From: Lysobacteraceae bacterium
Lineage (GTDB): Bacteria; Pseudomonadota; Gammaproteobacteria; Xanthomonadales; Rhodanobacteraceae
Direction of reading: 5' to 3'
DNA: 32,533 nt
NCBI GenBank assembly: GCA_028871555.1
Contig: JAGWNA010000035.1
Location: 1 to 32,533 of the forward strand
Below the pieces are notes generated by a model. The model was given only the letters and a program-made list of their open reading frames with translations. It had not been told where the DNA came from and did not search any database. Shown piece by piece: positions 7,808-16,510 of the stretch (positions are counted from its first letter, which is position 1; each line of letters begins with the position of its first letter). The position numbers and the translations under genes are program-made.

Positions 7808-8752
7808 ATGAGCAAGATTCTCGTCATCGCCGAACACCTCGGCGGCAGACTCAACACTTCCACCGCGCGCGCGGTCAGCGCCGCCCTCGCGGTGAAGCCC
7901 GACGCCATCGACGTGCTGGTGCTGTCCGACGCGCCCGACACCGTCGCCGCCGAAGCGGCGAAGATCGACGGCGTGAGCCGCGTACTCACCGTGGCCAAGG
8001 CAGAAAACGCGCACCCGCTGGCCGCCGTGCTGGCGCCGCAGATCGCCCGGGCCGCGGCCGGCTACAGCCACGTGTTCGCCCCCTCCACCACCTTCGGCAA
8101 GGACCTCGCCCCGCGCGTCGCGGCCCTGCTCGGCGTGGCCCAGGTCAGCGACGTGATGAGCGTCGAGGCCAGCCACACCTTCAAGCGGCCGATCTACGCC
8201 GGCAACGCGATCGTCACCGTCGAGGCCGACGCCGCCCATACTGTGGTCGCCACCATCCGTACCGCCTCGTGGCCGGCCGCCGCCAGCGGCGCCGGCAGCG
8301 CGCCGGTCGAGGCGCTCGGCATCGACGCGGCACTGCCCACGCATACGCGCTTCGTGGAACTCAAGCAGGGCGGCAGCGAACGCCCGGATCTGCAGAGCGC
8401 CAGCAAGGTCGTCTCCGGCGGCCGCGGCGTGGGCTCGAAGGAGAACTTCGACATCGTCTACAAATTCGCGGACAAGATCGGCGCGGCCGTGGGCGCCTCG
8501 CGCGCCGCCGTCGACGCCGGCTACTGCCCCAACGAGATGCAGGTCGGCCAGACCGGCAAGATCATCGCGCCCGAGCTGTACATGGCGATCGGCATCTCCG
8601 GCGCGATCCAGCACCTCACCGGCATCAAGGACGCCGGCACCATCGTGGCGATCAACAAGGACGGCGAAGCGCCGATCTTCGAGGTCGCCGATTTCGGGCT
8701 GGTGGGCGATCTGTTCAAGATCATTCCGGAGCTGGAAGCGGCGCTGGGTTGA
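7808..8752 (+). CDS. etfA: Electron transfer flavoprotein alpha subunit
   Basis: A 314-residue EtfA, the FAD-binding partner of EtfB. The C-terminal FAD domain is clear: [30 protein letters not shown], the [20 protein letters not shown] loop and the [20 protein letters not shown] segment. GGAGA at 7798-7802 precedes the chosen ATG by five bases; the frame is open further upstream only because the REP palindrome has no stop in it. In Xanthomonas species etfA marks one border of the LPS O-antigen locus, which fits the glycan genes that start 52 bases downstream. Confidence 0.97.
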   Translation: MSKILVIAEHLGGRLNTSTARAVSAALAVKPDAIDVLVLSDAPDTVAAEAAKIDGVSRVLTVAKAENAHPLAAVLAPQIARAAAGYSHVFAPSTTFGKDLAPRVAALLGVAQVSDVMSVEASHTFKRPIYAGNAIVTVEADAAHTVVATIRTASWPAAASGAGSAPVEALGIDAALPTHTRFVELKQGGSERPDLQSASKVVSGGRGVGSKENFDIVYKFADKIGAAVGASRAAVDAGYCPNEMQVGQTGKIIAPELYMAIGISGAIQHLTGIKDAGTIVAINKDGEAPIFEVADFGLVGDLFKIIPELEAALG

Positions 8753-8804
8753 TTTTGGCGCCCGTGTCGTCTATCAACAGGAGCGGCCACCAGGGGACAT
8801 CCAG

Positions 8805-9944
8805 ATGCGCGTGCTCCTTTGGGGAACCTACGACACGGGCAAGCCCCGCACGCGCATCCTGCGCGATGGCATGCGCGAAGTCGGCATCGATGTGCAGGAG
8901 ATCCACGTCGATGTCTGGAAAGGGGTCGAGGACAAGTCGCAGCTGAAGGGGACCGGCCCCCGGCTGCGGCGGCTGCTGCGCTGGGCCTTCGCCTATCCGC
9001 CTCTGCTGTGGCGGCTGGCCAGGGCGCCGAAAGCCGACCTGCTGCTGGTCGGCTATCCGGGCCTGGTCGACGCCTTTCTCGCCGCGCTGGTCGGGCGCCT
9101 GCGCGGCATCCCGGTCGCCTGGGACGTTTTCATCTCGATCTACGACACCCTCGTCGAGGATCGCCGGATGCTCCGGCAGGGCGGCATCGCGGCGCGACTC
9201 CTGCGCCGCATCGAACGACGGGCGTTGCGCTGCGTCGACCTCGCGTTCATGGATACCTCGGCCCACGCACGGCGCATCGAATCGCTGTTCGGCCTGCCGG
9301 CGCAGTCGTGCGGAACGGTGTGGGTCGGCACGGAAACCGAACATTTCGCGCCGGCCGGCGCGCCGCCGGCGCGCGCCGCCGACGCGCCGATGAAAGTGCT
9401 CTTTTACGGGCAGTTCATCCCCCTGCATGGCATTGCGACGATCATCGAGGCGGCACGGCTGCTGAGCGGCGCCCCGATCGAGTGGACCCTGGTCGGGCGC
9501 GGGCAGGAGGCGGAAAAGATACGCGCCATGCTGGCCGGCGTCCCGTTGCCGGAAGTGCGTTGGGTGGCATGGGTCGACTACGAAAATTTGCGGGACTGGA
9601 TCGCCCAGGCCGATCTCTGCCTGGGCATTTTCGGCGATTCGCGCAAGGCCGCCAGCGTCATCCCCAACAAGGTGTTCCAGATCGTCGCCGCGGGCCGGCC
9701 GCTGGTCACGCGCGACTCCCCGGCCATCCGCGAGTTGCTGCAGCCCGCGCCGGGCTGCGTCTATCTGGTGCCGGCGGCGGATGCCGACGCGCTTGCCCGT
9801 GCCGTGCTCGGGCATTTCGAGGCGGGCCATTGGAAGCGTGGCATTCACTGTCACGCCGGATCGCTGCAAGCCATCGGCCGGAAGGCCGTGGGTGCCCAAT
9901 TCCGCGCCCTGGTGCGACAATGCCTGCTCAGGGATGGAGCATGA
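8805..9944 (+). CDS. Glycosyltransferase, GT4 family
   Basis: A 379-residue GT-B fold enzyme. The N-terminal acceptor half starts [20 protein letters not shown]; the C-terminal nucleotide-sugar half begins near residue 195 ([20 protein letters not shown]), contains [13 protein letters not shown], and ends with the donor-binding [20 protein letters not shown] and AIRELL. AGGGGA at 8792-8797 sets the start. It is the first gene of the rightward O-antigen cluster next to etfA and is followed after four bases by a methyltransferase. Sugar specificity cannot be read from sequence. Confidence 0.9.
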   Translation: MRVLLWGTYDTGKPRTRILRDGMREVGIDVQEIHVDVWKGVEDKSQLKGTGPRLRRLLRWAFAYPPLLWRLARAPKADLLLVGYPGLVDAFLAALVGRLRGIPVAWDVFISIYDTLVEDRRMLRQGGIAARLLRRIERRALRCVDLAFMDTSAHARRIESLFGLPAQSCGTVWVGTETEHFAPAGAPPARAADAPMKVLFYGQFIPLHGIATIIEAARLLSGAPIEWTLVGRGQEAEKIRAMLAGVPLPEVRWVAWVDYENLRDWIAQADLCLGIFGDSRKAASVIPNKVFQIVAAGRPLVTRDSPAIRELLQPAPGCVYLVPAADADALARAVLGHFEAGHWKRGIHCHAGSLQAIGRKAVGAQFRALVRQCLLRDGA

Positions 9945-9948
9945 GCAC

Positions 9949-10743
9949 ATGATCGAGGATGCTTTTCTCGGGCCGGCCGCGCCCGATCTGGGCTGGGTGC
10001 CGGCGCCGCGCTACCTGTTGCGCCGCGCACGCATCCTGCGCCAGCTCGACACGCTGGAACCGGGCCGCCTGCTCGAAGTCGGCCCGGGAGCGGGCATGCT
10101 GCTGATCGAAGCCTCGCACCGCGGCTTCCGCTGCGAGGCGCTGGAACTCTCCGCCGAAGCGAGGACGCTGGCCGCTACGGTCATCGCGCGTTCCGGGCAG
10201 CGCATTGCGGTTCATGCCGAAGCCGGTGCGGGCTGGGAAAAGTCCTTCGACGCACTGTTCGCCTTCGACGTGCTGGAACACATCGAGCACGATCGCGCAG
10301 CGCTCATGCAGTGGCGCGAGTGGCTGGCACCGGAGGGCATCCTGCTGCTTTCGGTGCCCGCCCACGCGCGGATGTGGACCGCCGGCGACGAATGGGCCGG
10401 CCACTTCCGCCGCTACGAACGCGGGCCGTTGCTACAGCTCCTGCGCGAAACGGGCTTCCGGCCCGAACGCCTCGAATGCTACGGCTTCCCGCTGAGCAAC
10501 CTGAGCGAACGCCTGAGCGCGCGAATCTACGCCCGGCGCATCCATCGCGACGGCGCCGCGGAAAACGACAGGCGGCGCAACAACGACCGCAGCGGCACCG
10601 ATCGCGGTCCGCACCTGAAACTCTACCCGCTGCTTTCCTCCACGCCCGGCAGGCTTGCGCTTCGCGCATGCTGCGGCATCCAGCATTGGTTCGTGAATAC
10701 CGACCTGGGCAGTGGCTACCTCGTGAAAGCGCGGCGGGCATGA
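9949..10743 (+). CDS. Class I SAM-dependent methyltransferase
   Basis: A 264-residue protein with the SAM motif I LLEVGPGAGM at residues 41-50, the post-motif region FAFDVLEHIEHDR and LAPEGILLLSVPAH. The ATG at 9949 follows GGAG (9936-9939); an ATG at 9934 is too close to any ribosome site. Family members in O-antigen loci methylate sugars or polyprenyl-linked glycans. The C-terminus has a basic, Asp/Asn/Arg-rich linker (about residues 205-222) before a final conserved-looking block. It overlaps the next gene by four bases (ATGA), so the two are probably translated together. Confidence 0.85.
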   Translation: MIEDAFLGPAAPDLGWVPAPRYLLRRARILRQLDTLEPGRLLEVGPGAGMLLIEASHRGFRCEALELSAEARTLAATVIARSGQRIAVHAEAGAGWEKSFDALFAFDVLEHIEHDRAALMQWREWLAPEGILLLSVPAHARMWTAGDEWAGHFRRYERGPLLQLLRETGFRPERLECYGFPLSNLSERLSARIYARRIHRDGAAENDRRRNNDRSGTDRGPHLKLYPLLSSTPGRLALRACCGIQHWFVNTDLGSGYLVKARRA

Positions 10744-11732
10744 GCCGCTGGATCAGGCATTTCGGCCTGTTGCTGGGCCTGGCCGCGACTGCCGCATTCG
10801 TGGTCTACGCAGCACGCACGCTGCATGGGCAGGATCTGTCGCGATACCTCTCCCTGCGGGCGATCGGCGGGATCGTGCTCGCCGCCGCCAGCTACGCGCT
10901 GATCATCCCGATCAGCGCGCTGGCCTGGCGACTGCTGTTGCAGGACATGGGGGTCGGCCGGCGCTGGGGCGAACTGGGCACCATCATGGGCGTCACCCAG
11001 CTCGCCAAATACATCCCGGGCAACGTGGGCCAGCACATCGGACGGGCGGCGATGTCGCTCGGTCGCGGCATCCCGTTGCGGCCCTACAGCATCAGCGTCG
11101 TCAGCGAAGCGGTACTTGCCGTGATCGCGGCCATCCTGACCGGCACCGCCGGCTGCGGCCTGTCCGCTCCGAGCATGGGCCTGCTGCTGGCGCATCACGG
11201 CCCGCTGGCGTTGCCGGCCCTGCTCGTTGCGGCATGCGCGCTCGCGCTGGGGCTCATGCTGGCCCGACGCGTACTGCCCGCCCTGCTGCATCGATTCGCC
11301 TCGAAGCGGCACGGCGGCGACGCACGCGGCACGTTGCCGGGCAACCGGGTCCTCGCCGCGGCCCTGCTCGCCTATGTCCTGAACTACCTGGTGTTCGGCA
11401 CCGGCATCACGGCGATGACGCTGCTGCTGCTTCCCGGCCAGCCCTCGCAATGGCTGTTGCTGACCGGAGGCTTTGCGCTGGCGTGGGTGATCGGCTTCTT
11501 CGCCCCGGGCGCGCCGGCGGGACTGGGTGTCCGCGAAGGGCTCATGCTGGCGCTGCTGCAGTTCAGCTACAGCCCGCCCGATGCGCTGTTGATCGTCATC
11601 GCCATGCGGCTGGCGACGACGGCCGGCGATATTCTCTGTTTCCTTGCAGGCTCCGCGGCGCTGCTGCTGTCCGGCAGGACGATCGGCGTGCGCGCGGCCA
11701 CGCGGCTGACTGGCGACCACCATGAAACTTGA
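10740..11732 (+). CDS. YbhN/UPF0104-type integral membrane protein (LPG-synthase TM region family)
   Basis: A 330-residue polytopic membrane protein with about eight hydrophobic segments. It carries the family hallmarks LAKYIPGNVGQHIGRAAM after the second segments and WVIGFFAPGAPAGLGVREG near residue 255, the loop conserved in lysylphosphatidylglycerol synthase transmembrane regions and in YbhN proteins. Such proteins are often found in glycan loci, where a flippase-like or lipid-handling role is suspected but not proven. It starts inside the stop of the methyltransferase (ATGA) and overlaps the next gene by 11 bases. Confidence 0.85.
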   Translation: MSRWIRHFGLLLGLAATAAFVVYAARTLHGQDLSRYLSLRAIGGIVLAAASYALIIPISALAWRLLLQDMGVGRRWGELGTIMGVTQLAKYIPGNVGQHIGRAAMSLGRGIPLRPYSISVVSEAVLAVIAAILTGTAGCGLSAPSMGLLLAHHGPLALPALLVAACALALGLMLARRVLPALLHRFASKRHGGDARGTLPGNRVLAAALLAYVLNYLVFGTGITAMTLLLLPGQPSQWLLLTGGFALAWVIGFFAPGAPAGLGVREGLMLALLQFSYSPPDALLIVIAMRLATTAGDILCFLAGSAALLLSGRTIGVRAATRLTGDHHET

Positions 11733-12522
11733 ACCCACCGGGGAACGCATGATCGTGGAGCACTACAAGTCCTCCATCGAGGACTACGTGATCTATCTCA
11801 TGCACATCGCCACCTACCGCTTCGCCGAGCCATTCGTGCAGGACAAGCGCGTGCTGGACTACGGCTGCGGCAGCGGTTACGGCTCGGCCCGGATGGCCGA
11901 AACCGCCGCCAGCGTCGATGCCGTGGATGTCGCCGGGGATGCGATCGCGCATGCGCGGGAGCGCTTCCCGCGCGAAAACCTCCGCTTTCGCCGCATCGAC
12001 CCGGCCTCGCCGCTGCCTTATGCGGACGGCTCGTTCGACACCGTGCTCTCGTTCCAGGTATTCGAGCACGTGGCCGACACCGGCCATTATCTCGGCGAGA
12101 TTCGCCGCGTCCTGGCGCCGGGCGGCACACTGATCCTGGTCACTCCCGACCGCAGCACGCGGCTGCTGCCGCTGCAGCGTCCCTGGAACCGCTGGCACGT
12201 GAGGGAATACAGCGCCGGCTCGCTGGCGGCCACGCTGCGGCGCACGTTCCGGGACGTGCAGATGCAGTCGATGAGCGGCCGCCGCGACGTGATCGACGTC
12301 GAACTGCGCCGCTGCCGCCGGCTCATGTGGACGACGCTGCCTTTCACGCTGCCGGTTTTTCCGGATGCGCTGCGCGTGGGCCTGCTCAACGCGCTCCATG
12401 CGCTGCGCGGGCGTCCCGCGGCAGGCTCCGCCGCGCGCGAGTTCGATTTCGACGAATCGGCCATCCGCATAGGCCCCGGCCTGCGCCCTTCGCTCAATCT
12501 CGTCGCGACCGCGCGTCCATGA
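11722..12522 (+). CDS. Class I SAM-dependent methyltransferase
   Basis: A 266-residue protein with SAM motif I RVLDYGCGSGYGSARMAE at about residues 43-60, acidic motif VDAVDVAG, and LSFQVFEHVADTGHYLGEI with LAPGGTLILVTPD. The opening LEPTGERMIVEHYKSSIEDY is seen in methyltransferases of O-antigen clusters. No Shine-Dalgarno sequence is visible; its start lies inside the preceding membrane-protein gene, so translation is probably coupled. Substrate is likely a sugar or a lipid-linked glycan. A strong GC hairpin (12526-12551) follows the stop. Confidence 0.86.
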   Translation: MKLEPTGERMIVEHYKSSIEDYVIYLMHIATYRFAEPFVQDKRVLDYGCGSGYGSARMAETAASVDAVDVAGDAIAHARERFPRENLRFRRIDPASPLPYADGSFDTVLSFQVFEHVADTGHYLGEIRRVLAPGGTLILVTPDRSTRLLPLQRPWNRWHVREYSAGSLAATLRRTFRDVQMQSMSGRRDVIDVELRRCRRLMWTTLPFTLPVFPDALRVGLLNALHALRGRPAAGSAAREFDFDESAIRIGPGLRPSLNLVATARP

Positions 12523-12525
12523 ACC

Positions 12526-12551
12526 GGGCCGCCGCTGAAAACCGGCGGCCC
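12526..12551 (+). other. GC-rich hairpin after the methyltransferase gene
   Basis: GGGCCGCCG (12526-12534) and CGGCGGCCC (12543-12551) form a perfect nine-base-pair stem with an eight-base loop directly behind the stop codon. There is no U-tract, so it is not a normal intrinsic terminator. It could protect the 3' end or attenuate transcription. The rest of the 160-base gap before the next start shows nothing further. Confidence 0.5.
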
Positions 12552-12682
12552 GCGGCCCGGTCAACCGGAGCGGGCCCGGAAGCGTTGCCTCCCTCGCCCC
12601 GGCATGAGCCGCCACATGCTCCACGCCGCCATCCCCGGCCCGCCATCGGGATGCCCACGACATGAAACCGCCAGGGAAAGCC

Positions 12683-13654
12683 ATGAAGCTGATCATCCAG
12701 ATCCCTTGCCTCAACGAATCCCGGACGCTGGCCATCGCGCTGGCGGATCTGCCGCGCGAAGTCGAGGGTTTCGACACCGTCGAGTGGCTGATCATCGACG
12801 ACGGCTCGACCGACGACACGGCGGACGTGGCCCGCCGCCATGGCGTGCACCACGTCGTGCGCCATCCGGTGAACCGCGGCCTGGCCGTCGGCTTCATGTC
12901 CGGCCTGGACGCCTGCCTGCGACTGGGCGCGGATGTCATCGTCAATACCGATGCCGACAACCAGTATCGCGGCGCCGACATCCCCAGCCTCACCGCACCG
13001 GTACTGGCGCACGAGGCCGATATCGTCATCGGTGCGCGGCCGATCGACGAGATCGAGCACTTTTCCTGGATCAAGAAAAAGCTGCAACGGCTGGGCAGCT
13101 GGGCGGTGCGCATGGCCAGCAAGACCGACGTCGTCGACGCGCCGAGCGGCTTCCGCGCGATCTCCCGCGAGGCGGCCATGCGGCTGAACGTGTTCAACGC
13201 CTACACCTATACGCTGGAAACCATCATCCAGGCCGGCCAGAGCAACCTGCGCATCGCCTCCGTGCCGATCCGCACCAACGGCGACCTGCGCCCGTCGCGC
13301 CTGGTCAAGAGCATCCCCAGCTACGTCAAGCGATCGCTGATGACGATCCTGCGCGTGTTCGTGATCTACCGGCCGCTGGCACTGTTCGTCTACGTCGGCT
13401 CGGTGTTCTGGCTGATCGGGCTGGTCGCCGGCATCCGCTTTCTGTATTACTACCTCGGCAACCAGGGAGGCGGTCATATCCAGTCGGTGATCCTCTCTTC
13501 GCTGTGCATCACACTCGGCATGCTTCTTTACATGATGGGGCTGATCGGGGATCTGATCGCGACAAACCGCAGGCTGATCGAGCGCATGAACGTCCGCCTG
13601 CAGCATCTGGAGTATCGCGAACCGCAGCCGCCCGCATCCGGGGACCGGACATGA
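12683..13654 (+). CDS. Family 2 glycosyltransferase of the polyprenyl-phosphate type (GtrB/DPM1-like)
   Basis: A 323-residue protein. The GT2 domain shows IIQIPCLNES, LIIDDGSTDDT, the NTDADNQY metal site and SGFRAISREAA; two hydrophobic helices follow at about residues 228-290 (FVYVGSVFWLIGLVAGI and ILSSLCITLGMLLYMM). This build is typical of enzymes that load a sugar onto undecaprenyl phosphate for use by a membrane GT-C transferase. The ATG at 12683 follows AGGGA with good spacing; ATG 12662 is the alternative. It overlaps the following GT39-like gene by four bases (ATGA), its likely functional partner. Confidence 0.87.
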   Translation: MKLIIQIPCLNESRTLAIALADLPREVEGFDTVEWLIIDDGSTDDTADVARRHGVHHVVRHPVNRGLAVGFMSGLDACLRLGADVIVNTDADNQYRGADIPSLTAPVLAHEADIVIGARPIDEIEHFSWIKKKLQRLGSWAVRMASKTDVVDAPSGFRAISREAAMRLNVFNAYTYTLETIIQAGQSNLRIASVPIRTNGDLRPSRLVKSIPSYVKRSLMTILRVFVIYRPLALFVYVGSVFWLIGLVAGIRFLYYYLGNQGGGHIQSVILSSLCITLGMLLYMMGLIGDLIATNRRLIERMNVRLQHLEYREPQPPASGDRT

Positions 13655-15678
13655 TCGCTGCCGAGCGGTGGCGCGGCCTGGGGAAATTCACGTCATGGGC
13701 GGCCCTCGCGATGCTCGGCGTCCTGCTGGCGTCGATCCTGGCAGGCACCCTGCGGCTCACGCTCCGCGCCGCGCCGTCCTTCGACGGCGCGATGAATCTG
13801 GAAGTGGCCAGCTCGATCGCCCGGGGCGAAGGTTATCGCCGCAGCTACGCGGCCCGCGAGGCATTTCCGCATGAAATACAGACCGGCGCGCCCTATATCC
13901 TGCCGGCTGCCGCCGTCTTCGGTATCGCGGGCGTCGGGATCGCCCAGGCACAAGTCGTCAACATCGCGTATTTCCTGCTGCTGCTGGCCGCCGCTTTCTG
14001 GCTGGCCAGGCGCAGCGGCAACCCGGCGCTTGCGCTGTTTGCCGCCTGCACGGTCGCCGTCATCCCGGGCATGCTGGCTTTCGGTTTCGGCGGCTACGGC
14101 GAAATACCTGCCCTGGCATGGGTGTTCTGCGCGATTGCGGTCTATTACGGCGAAGCGCCGGCGCGTCCGCGGCTGCGCGCGGCGATCGCCGGCGTCCTGC
14201 TTGCCCTGGCCGTCATCACCAAGACGGTGATGCTGATCGGCGCCGGAGCGGCATGCCTTTGCATGCTGCTGGAACTGCACTCGATGCCGGCCGACCGGCG
14301 CCCGCAACAGCGCAAGCGCATCGGCGCGGTCGCCGGCGGCGGCCTGCTCACGCTCGCCGCCATGGAAATCTGGAGAGCGTCCTCGCTGGGCGGCTTCGGC
14401 GCATGGAGGCACTGGTGGGCCGAGGAAGCCGGCCCGATCTTCCAGCAGGCCGGGCTGGAACACGGATTCGACGGCCGCACGAACAGCCTTGCCGACAAAT
14501 TCCACCTGCACCTGGGGTATCTGGGTTTCGACTACGGCGTGGCGACGTGGGCCGTCGTCCTGTGGCTTGCACTGCTCTGCCTGGCGGTGGTTGCCATGCT
14601 GCTGCGGCCGGCTTGGCGGCGGCCCGGAAAATGGAGCACCCTGGCCGTGCTGATCGCCGCCTTCGTGTACATGGCCTGGTGGCTGCTGATCACACCGACC
14701 TCCAAGGCATGGCACCGGCGCATCTTCGACGGCATGATCTGCGCCGACCTCGGCCTGGTCATGTTCGCCTCGACCTGGCTGCGCGACCTGCGCAACCGCG
14801 CATCGGGCCTGCTGTCGAAGCTGGCCATGCTGGCGGTCTGCGGCCTGGTGCTGACGCTGTCCGCCGGCGGGCTGGCCATGGGCCTGCACGCGCTGGCGCT
14901 GGCGCAGACCGCTCAGGACCCCGACGAGCCGTCCCTGCGGGAGACCGTGCAGCGCGTTCACGAGCTTCCCCCGGATGCCTACCTGTTCGGCGTCGGCTGG
15001 TACTCCGCGCCCAGGGTCAGCCTGCTGTCCGGACGGGCCCTGCTCGACTTCGACGACACCCCGGTGCCCCGCATGCAGCCCGGCCGGCCGATCTACTTCG
15101 TGCAATCGCCCTACGACAGCTCCAGCAATTACTTCAAGCGCATCCATGCCATCTATCGCCTGTCCGAACCTCCCCGGAACATCTACGCCCTGATCCGGGC
15201 AACGGCACTGAACCCGCCGCCACTGCTCGCGCAGGGCGACGACGTGCGCCGGCATATCCTCGCCGCCGACCACTATCGCTACATGCGGGGGTTCAACGAC
15301 TCCGAAGGCTCCAACGGCCGCTGGCTCAGCGACGACAACCTGATCCTGCTGACCCCCAGGGCAGGCGATCATTTCGAGCTGGTCGCCTACACGCTGCCCG
15401 TGTCGGCCTACCTGTACCCCGCCGCCCCGCGGATCATGGTCAGTTTCAACGGCTGCGCGGCACCGGCCCAGACCAGTACCCCCGAACAGGTCGAAAAGCT
15501 GGTCTTCGCGATACCGGACCGATGCCACATCACCGCCGGCCGTCCCGTCAATGTGCGCATCGAGGTCGACAACCTGCTGGACGTGTCGGTCACCCGCGAT
15601 CAACGTCCATTGGGCATACTGGGCAAGGAGATCGGATTCGCCGGTCCGCTCCACGACGACCAGGTCTCATCCCGATGA
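13651..15678 (+). CDS. GT39/ArnT-like GT-C glycosyltransferase with C-terminal beta-rich domain
   Basis: A 675-residue inner-membrane protein. About ten hydrophobic segments span residues 15-420. The first large periplasmic loop has the acidic APSFDGAMNLEVASSIARGE motif expected for a GT-C enzyme that uses a polyprenyl-phosphate sugar. The soluble C-terminal part (about 520-675) contains RGFNDSEGSNGRWLSDDN, a Gx4Exx(x)xRW pattern, and ends near DQRPLGILGKEIGF. The preceding GT2 probably supplies its lipid-linked donor (ATGA overlap). A damaged second copy of the RGFN...ELVAY part lies just downstream at 15695-15801. The acceptor is unknown; the O-antigen is the likely target. Confidence 0.84.
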   Translation: MIAAERWRGLGKFTSWAALAMLGVLLASILAGTLRLTLRAAPSFDGAMNLEVASSIARGEGYRRSYAAREAFPHEIQTGAPYILPAAAVFGIAGVGIAQAQVVNIAYFLLLLAAAFWLARRSGNPALALFAACTVAVIPGMLAFGFGGYGEIPALAWVFCAIAVYYGEAPARPRLRAAIAGVLLALAVITKTVMLIGAGAACLCMLLELHSMPADRRPQQRKRIGAVAGGGLLTLAAMEIWRASSLGGFGAWRHWWAEEAGPIFQQAGLEHGFDGRTNSLADKFHLHLGYLGFDYGVATWAVVLWLALLCLAVVAMLLRPAWRRPGKWSTLAVLIAAFVYMAWWLLITPTSKAWHRRIFDGMICADLGLVMFASTWLRDLRNRASGLLSKLAMLAVCGLVLTLSAGGLAMGLHALALAQTAQDPDEPSLRETVQRVHELPPDAYLFGVGWYSAPRVSLLSGRALLDFDDTPVPRMQPGRPIYFVQSPYDSSSNYFKRIHAIYRLSEPPRNIYALIRATALNPPPLLAQGDDVRRHILAADHYRYMRGFNDSEGSNGRWLSDDNLILLTPRAGDHFELVAYTLPVSAYLYPAAPRIMVSFNGCAAPAQTSTPEQVEKLVFAIPDRCHITAGRPVNVRIEVDNLLDVSVTRDQRPLGILGKEIGFAGPLHDDQVSSR

Positions 15679-15694
15679 TGACCCCGCCTGCACG

Positions 15695-15801
15695 CGCGGA
15701 CTCAACGAATCCGAAGGCAGCAACAGCCGCTGGCTCAGCGGCAACAAACTCATCCTCCTGAGACCCATGGCCGAGATCATTTTGAGCTCACCGCCTATAT
15801 A
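15695..15801 (+). pseudogene. Remnant of a second GT39-type C-terminal domain, frameshifted
   Basis: Reading from 15695 gives RGLNESEGSNSRWLSGNKLI, matching RGFNDSEGSNGRWLSDDNLI of the intact protein (coding bases near 15289-15348). After LLRPMA the frame slips, and from 15775 another frame continues DHFELTAYI, matching DHFELVAY. This is therefore a diverged copy of the domain with a one-base frameshift and no 5' end. It starts 17 bases after the intact gene's stop. Confidence 0.75.
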
Positions 15802-15907
15802 GAAACCGTCTGCGGAACAGCTCTTGATTCAAGACACGTGGCGAGGACTTTTTGCCATACTCAAACATTGCACTCTCGTAGTTAGATTCGCTCCCCAGGA
15901 GGTTGTC

Positions 15908-16333
15908 ATGTACAAAAGTACGCGTTTTGCCACCGCAATCTGCGTGATGCTGATGCTCCCAGCTTGCCAGCAAGAATCCACCTCCGCAGCCGGCAACACC
16001 GCGACACCTGCATCGGCGACCAGCTCTGCAATCGCGGCAGCGCCGCGTGCAAATCCGCTGATAGTCATTGAACCTGCCAGCTTGCCGGTGTGCCAGCCCG
16101 CCGCTGTAACCACGGTAAAGTGGAATGTCCGCGGCACCCGCGGCAATGTGACCACAGTCGAAATCTGGGCTGGCGTGAGTTCCAGCGACATGAAACTGTT
16201 CGCCGAAGGTGGGCCTGTCGGTGAAGCCCGTACCGGGGCGTGGACCATTCCAGGCACACACTTCTCCATAAGAAACAAGGCGGACGGCGAATCGCTCGGT
16301 GAGGTCATTGAAGGCGGCCCGAAATGCAAATAG
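15908..16333 (+). CDS. Putative lipoprotein
   Basis: A 141-residue protein with a signal peptide (MYKSTRFATAICVMLM) and the lipobox LPAC, giving an acylated Cys at about residue 20. A Thr/Ala/Ser-rich linker follows, then a folded-looking domain beginning IEPASLPVCQPAAVTTVKW with a second Cys pair partner at the very end (GGPKCK). Between them are VEIWAGVSSSDMKLFAEGG and TGAWTIPGTHFSIRNK. The start is fixed by an excellent AGGAGG at 15897-15902. I do not recognise a function. Its place after a GT39-like gene suggests a role at the envelope, possibly in glycan handling. Confidence 0.8.
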   Translation: MYKSTRFATAICVMLMLPACQQESTSAAGNTATPASATSSAIAAAPRANPLIVIEPASLPVCQPAAVTTVKWNVRGTRGNVTTVEIWAGVSSSDMKLFAEGGPVGEARTGAWTIPGTHFSIRNKADGESLGEVIEGGPKCK

Positions 16334-16383
16334 GCAATGCGCCACGTGTTCACCTTCGCGCGCCCGCTCCTGTGACAAATTTG

Positions 16384-16482
16384 ATGCACACATGTCTACC
16401 GCCGATCCTTGCTGCACTCGTCATGCTCCAGCTTGCCGCTTGCTGGCCTGGTTCAGTACCCGCGCCGACGAGTAGGTCATGA
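16384..16482 (+). pseudogene. Short lipoprotein-like frame, probably a remnant
   Basis: A 32-codon frame, MHTCLPPILAALVMLQLAAC followed by WPGSVPAPTSRS, has a hydrophobic signal segment and a perfect lipobox (LAAC), then stops after 12 more residues. It lies between the lipoprotein gene and the epimerase gene. It could be the 5' end of a lipoprotein gene cut by recombination, or a tiny real lipoprotein. No clear Shine-Dalgarno sequence is visible, which favours a remnant. Confidence 0.35.
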
Positions 16483-16510
16483 CCGGCTCCCGCCACGACA
16501 TCCACGCCCC

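Noticed and set aside
12526..12551. GC hairpin considered as an intrinsic terminator
   Set aside because: No U-tract follows and the next gene on the same strand belongs to the same pathway; kept only as a hairpin.
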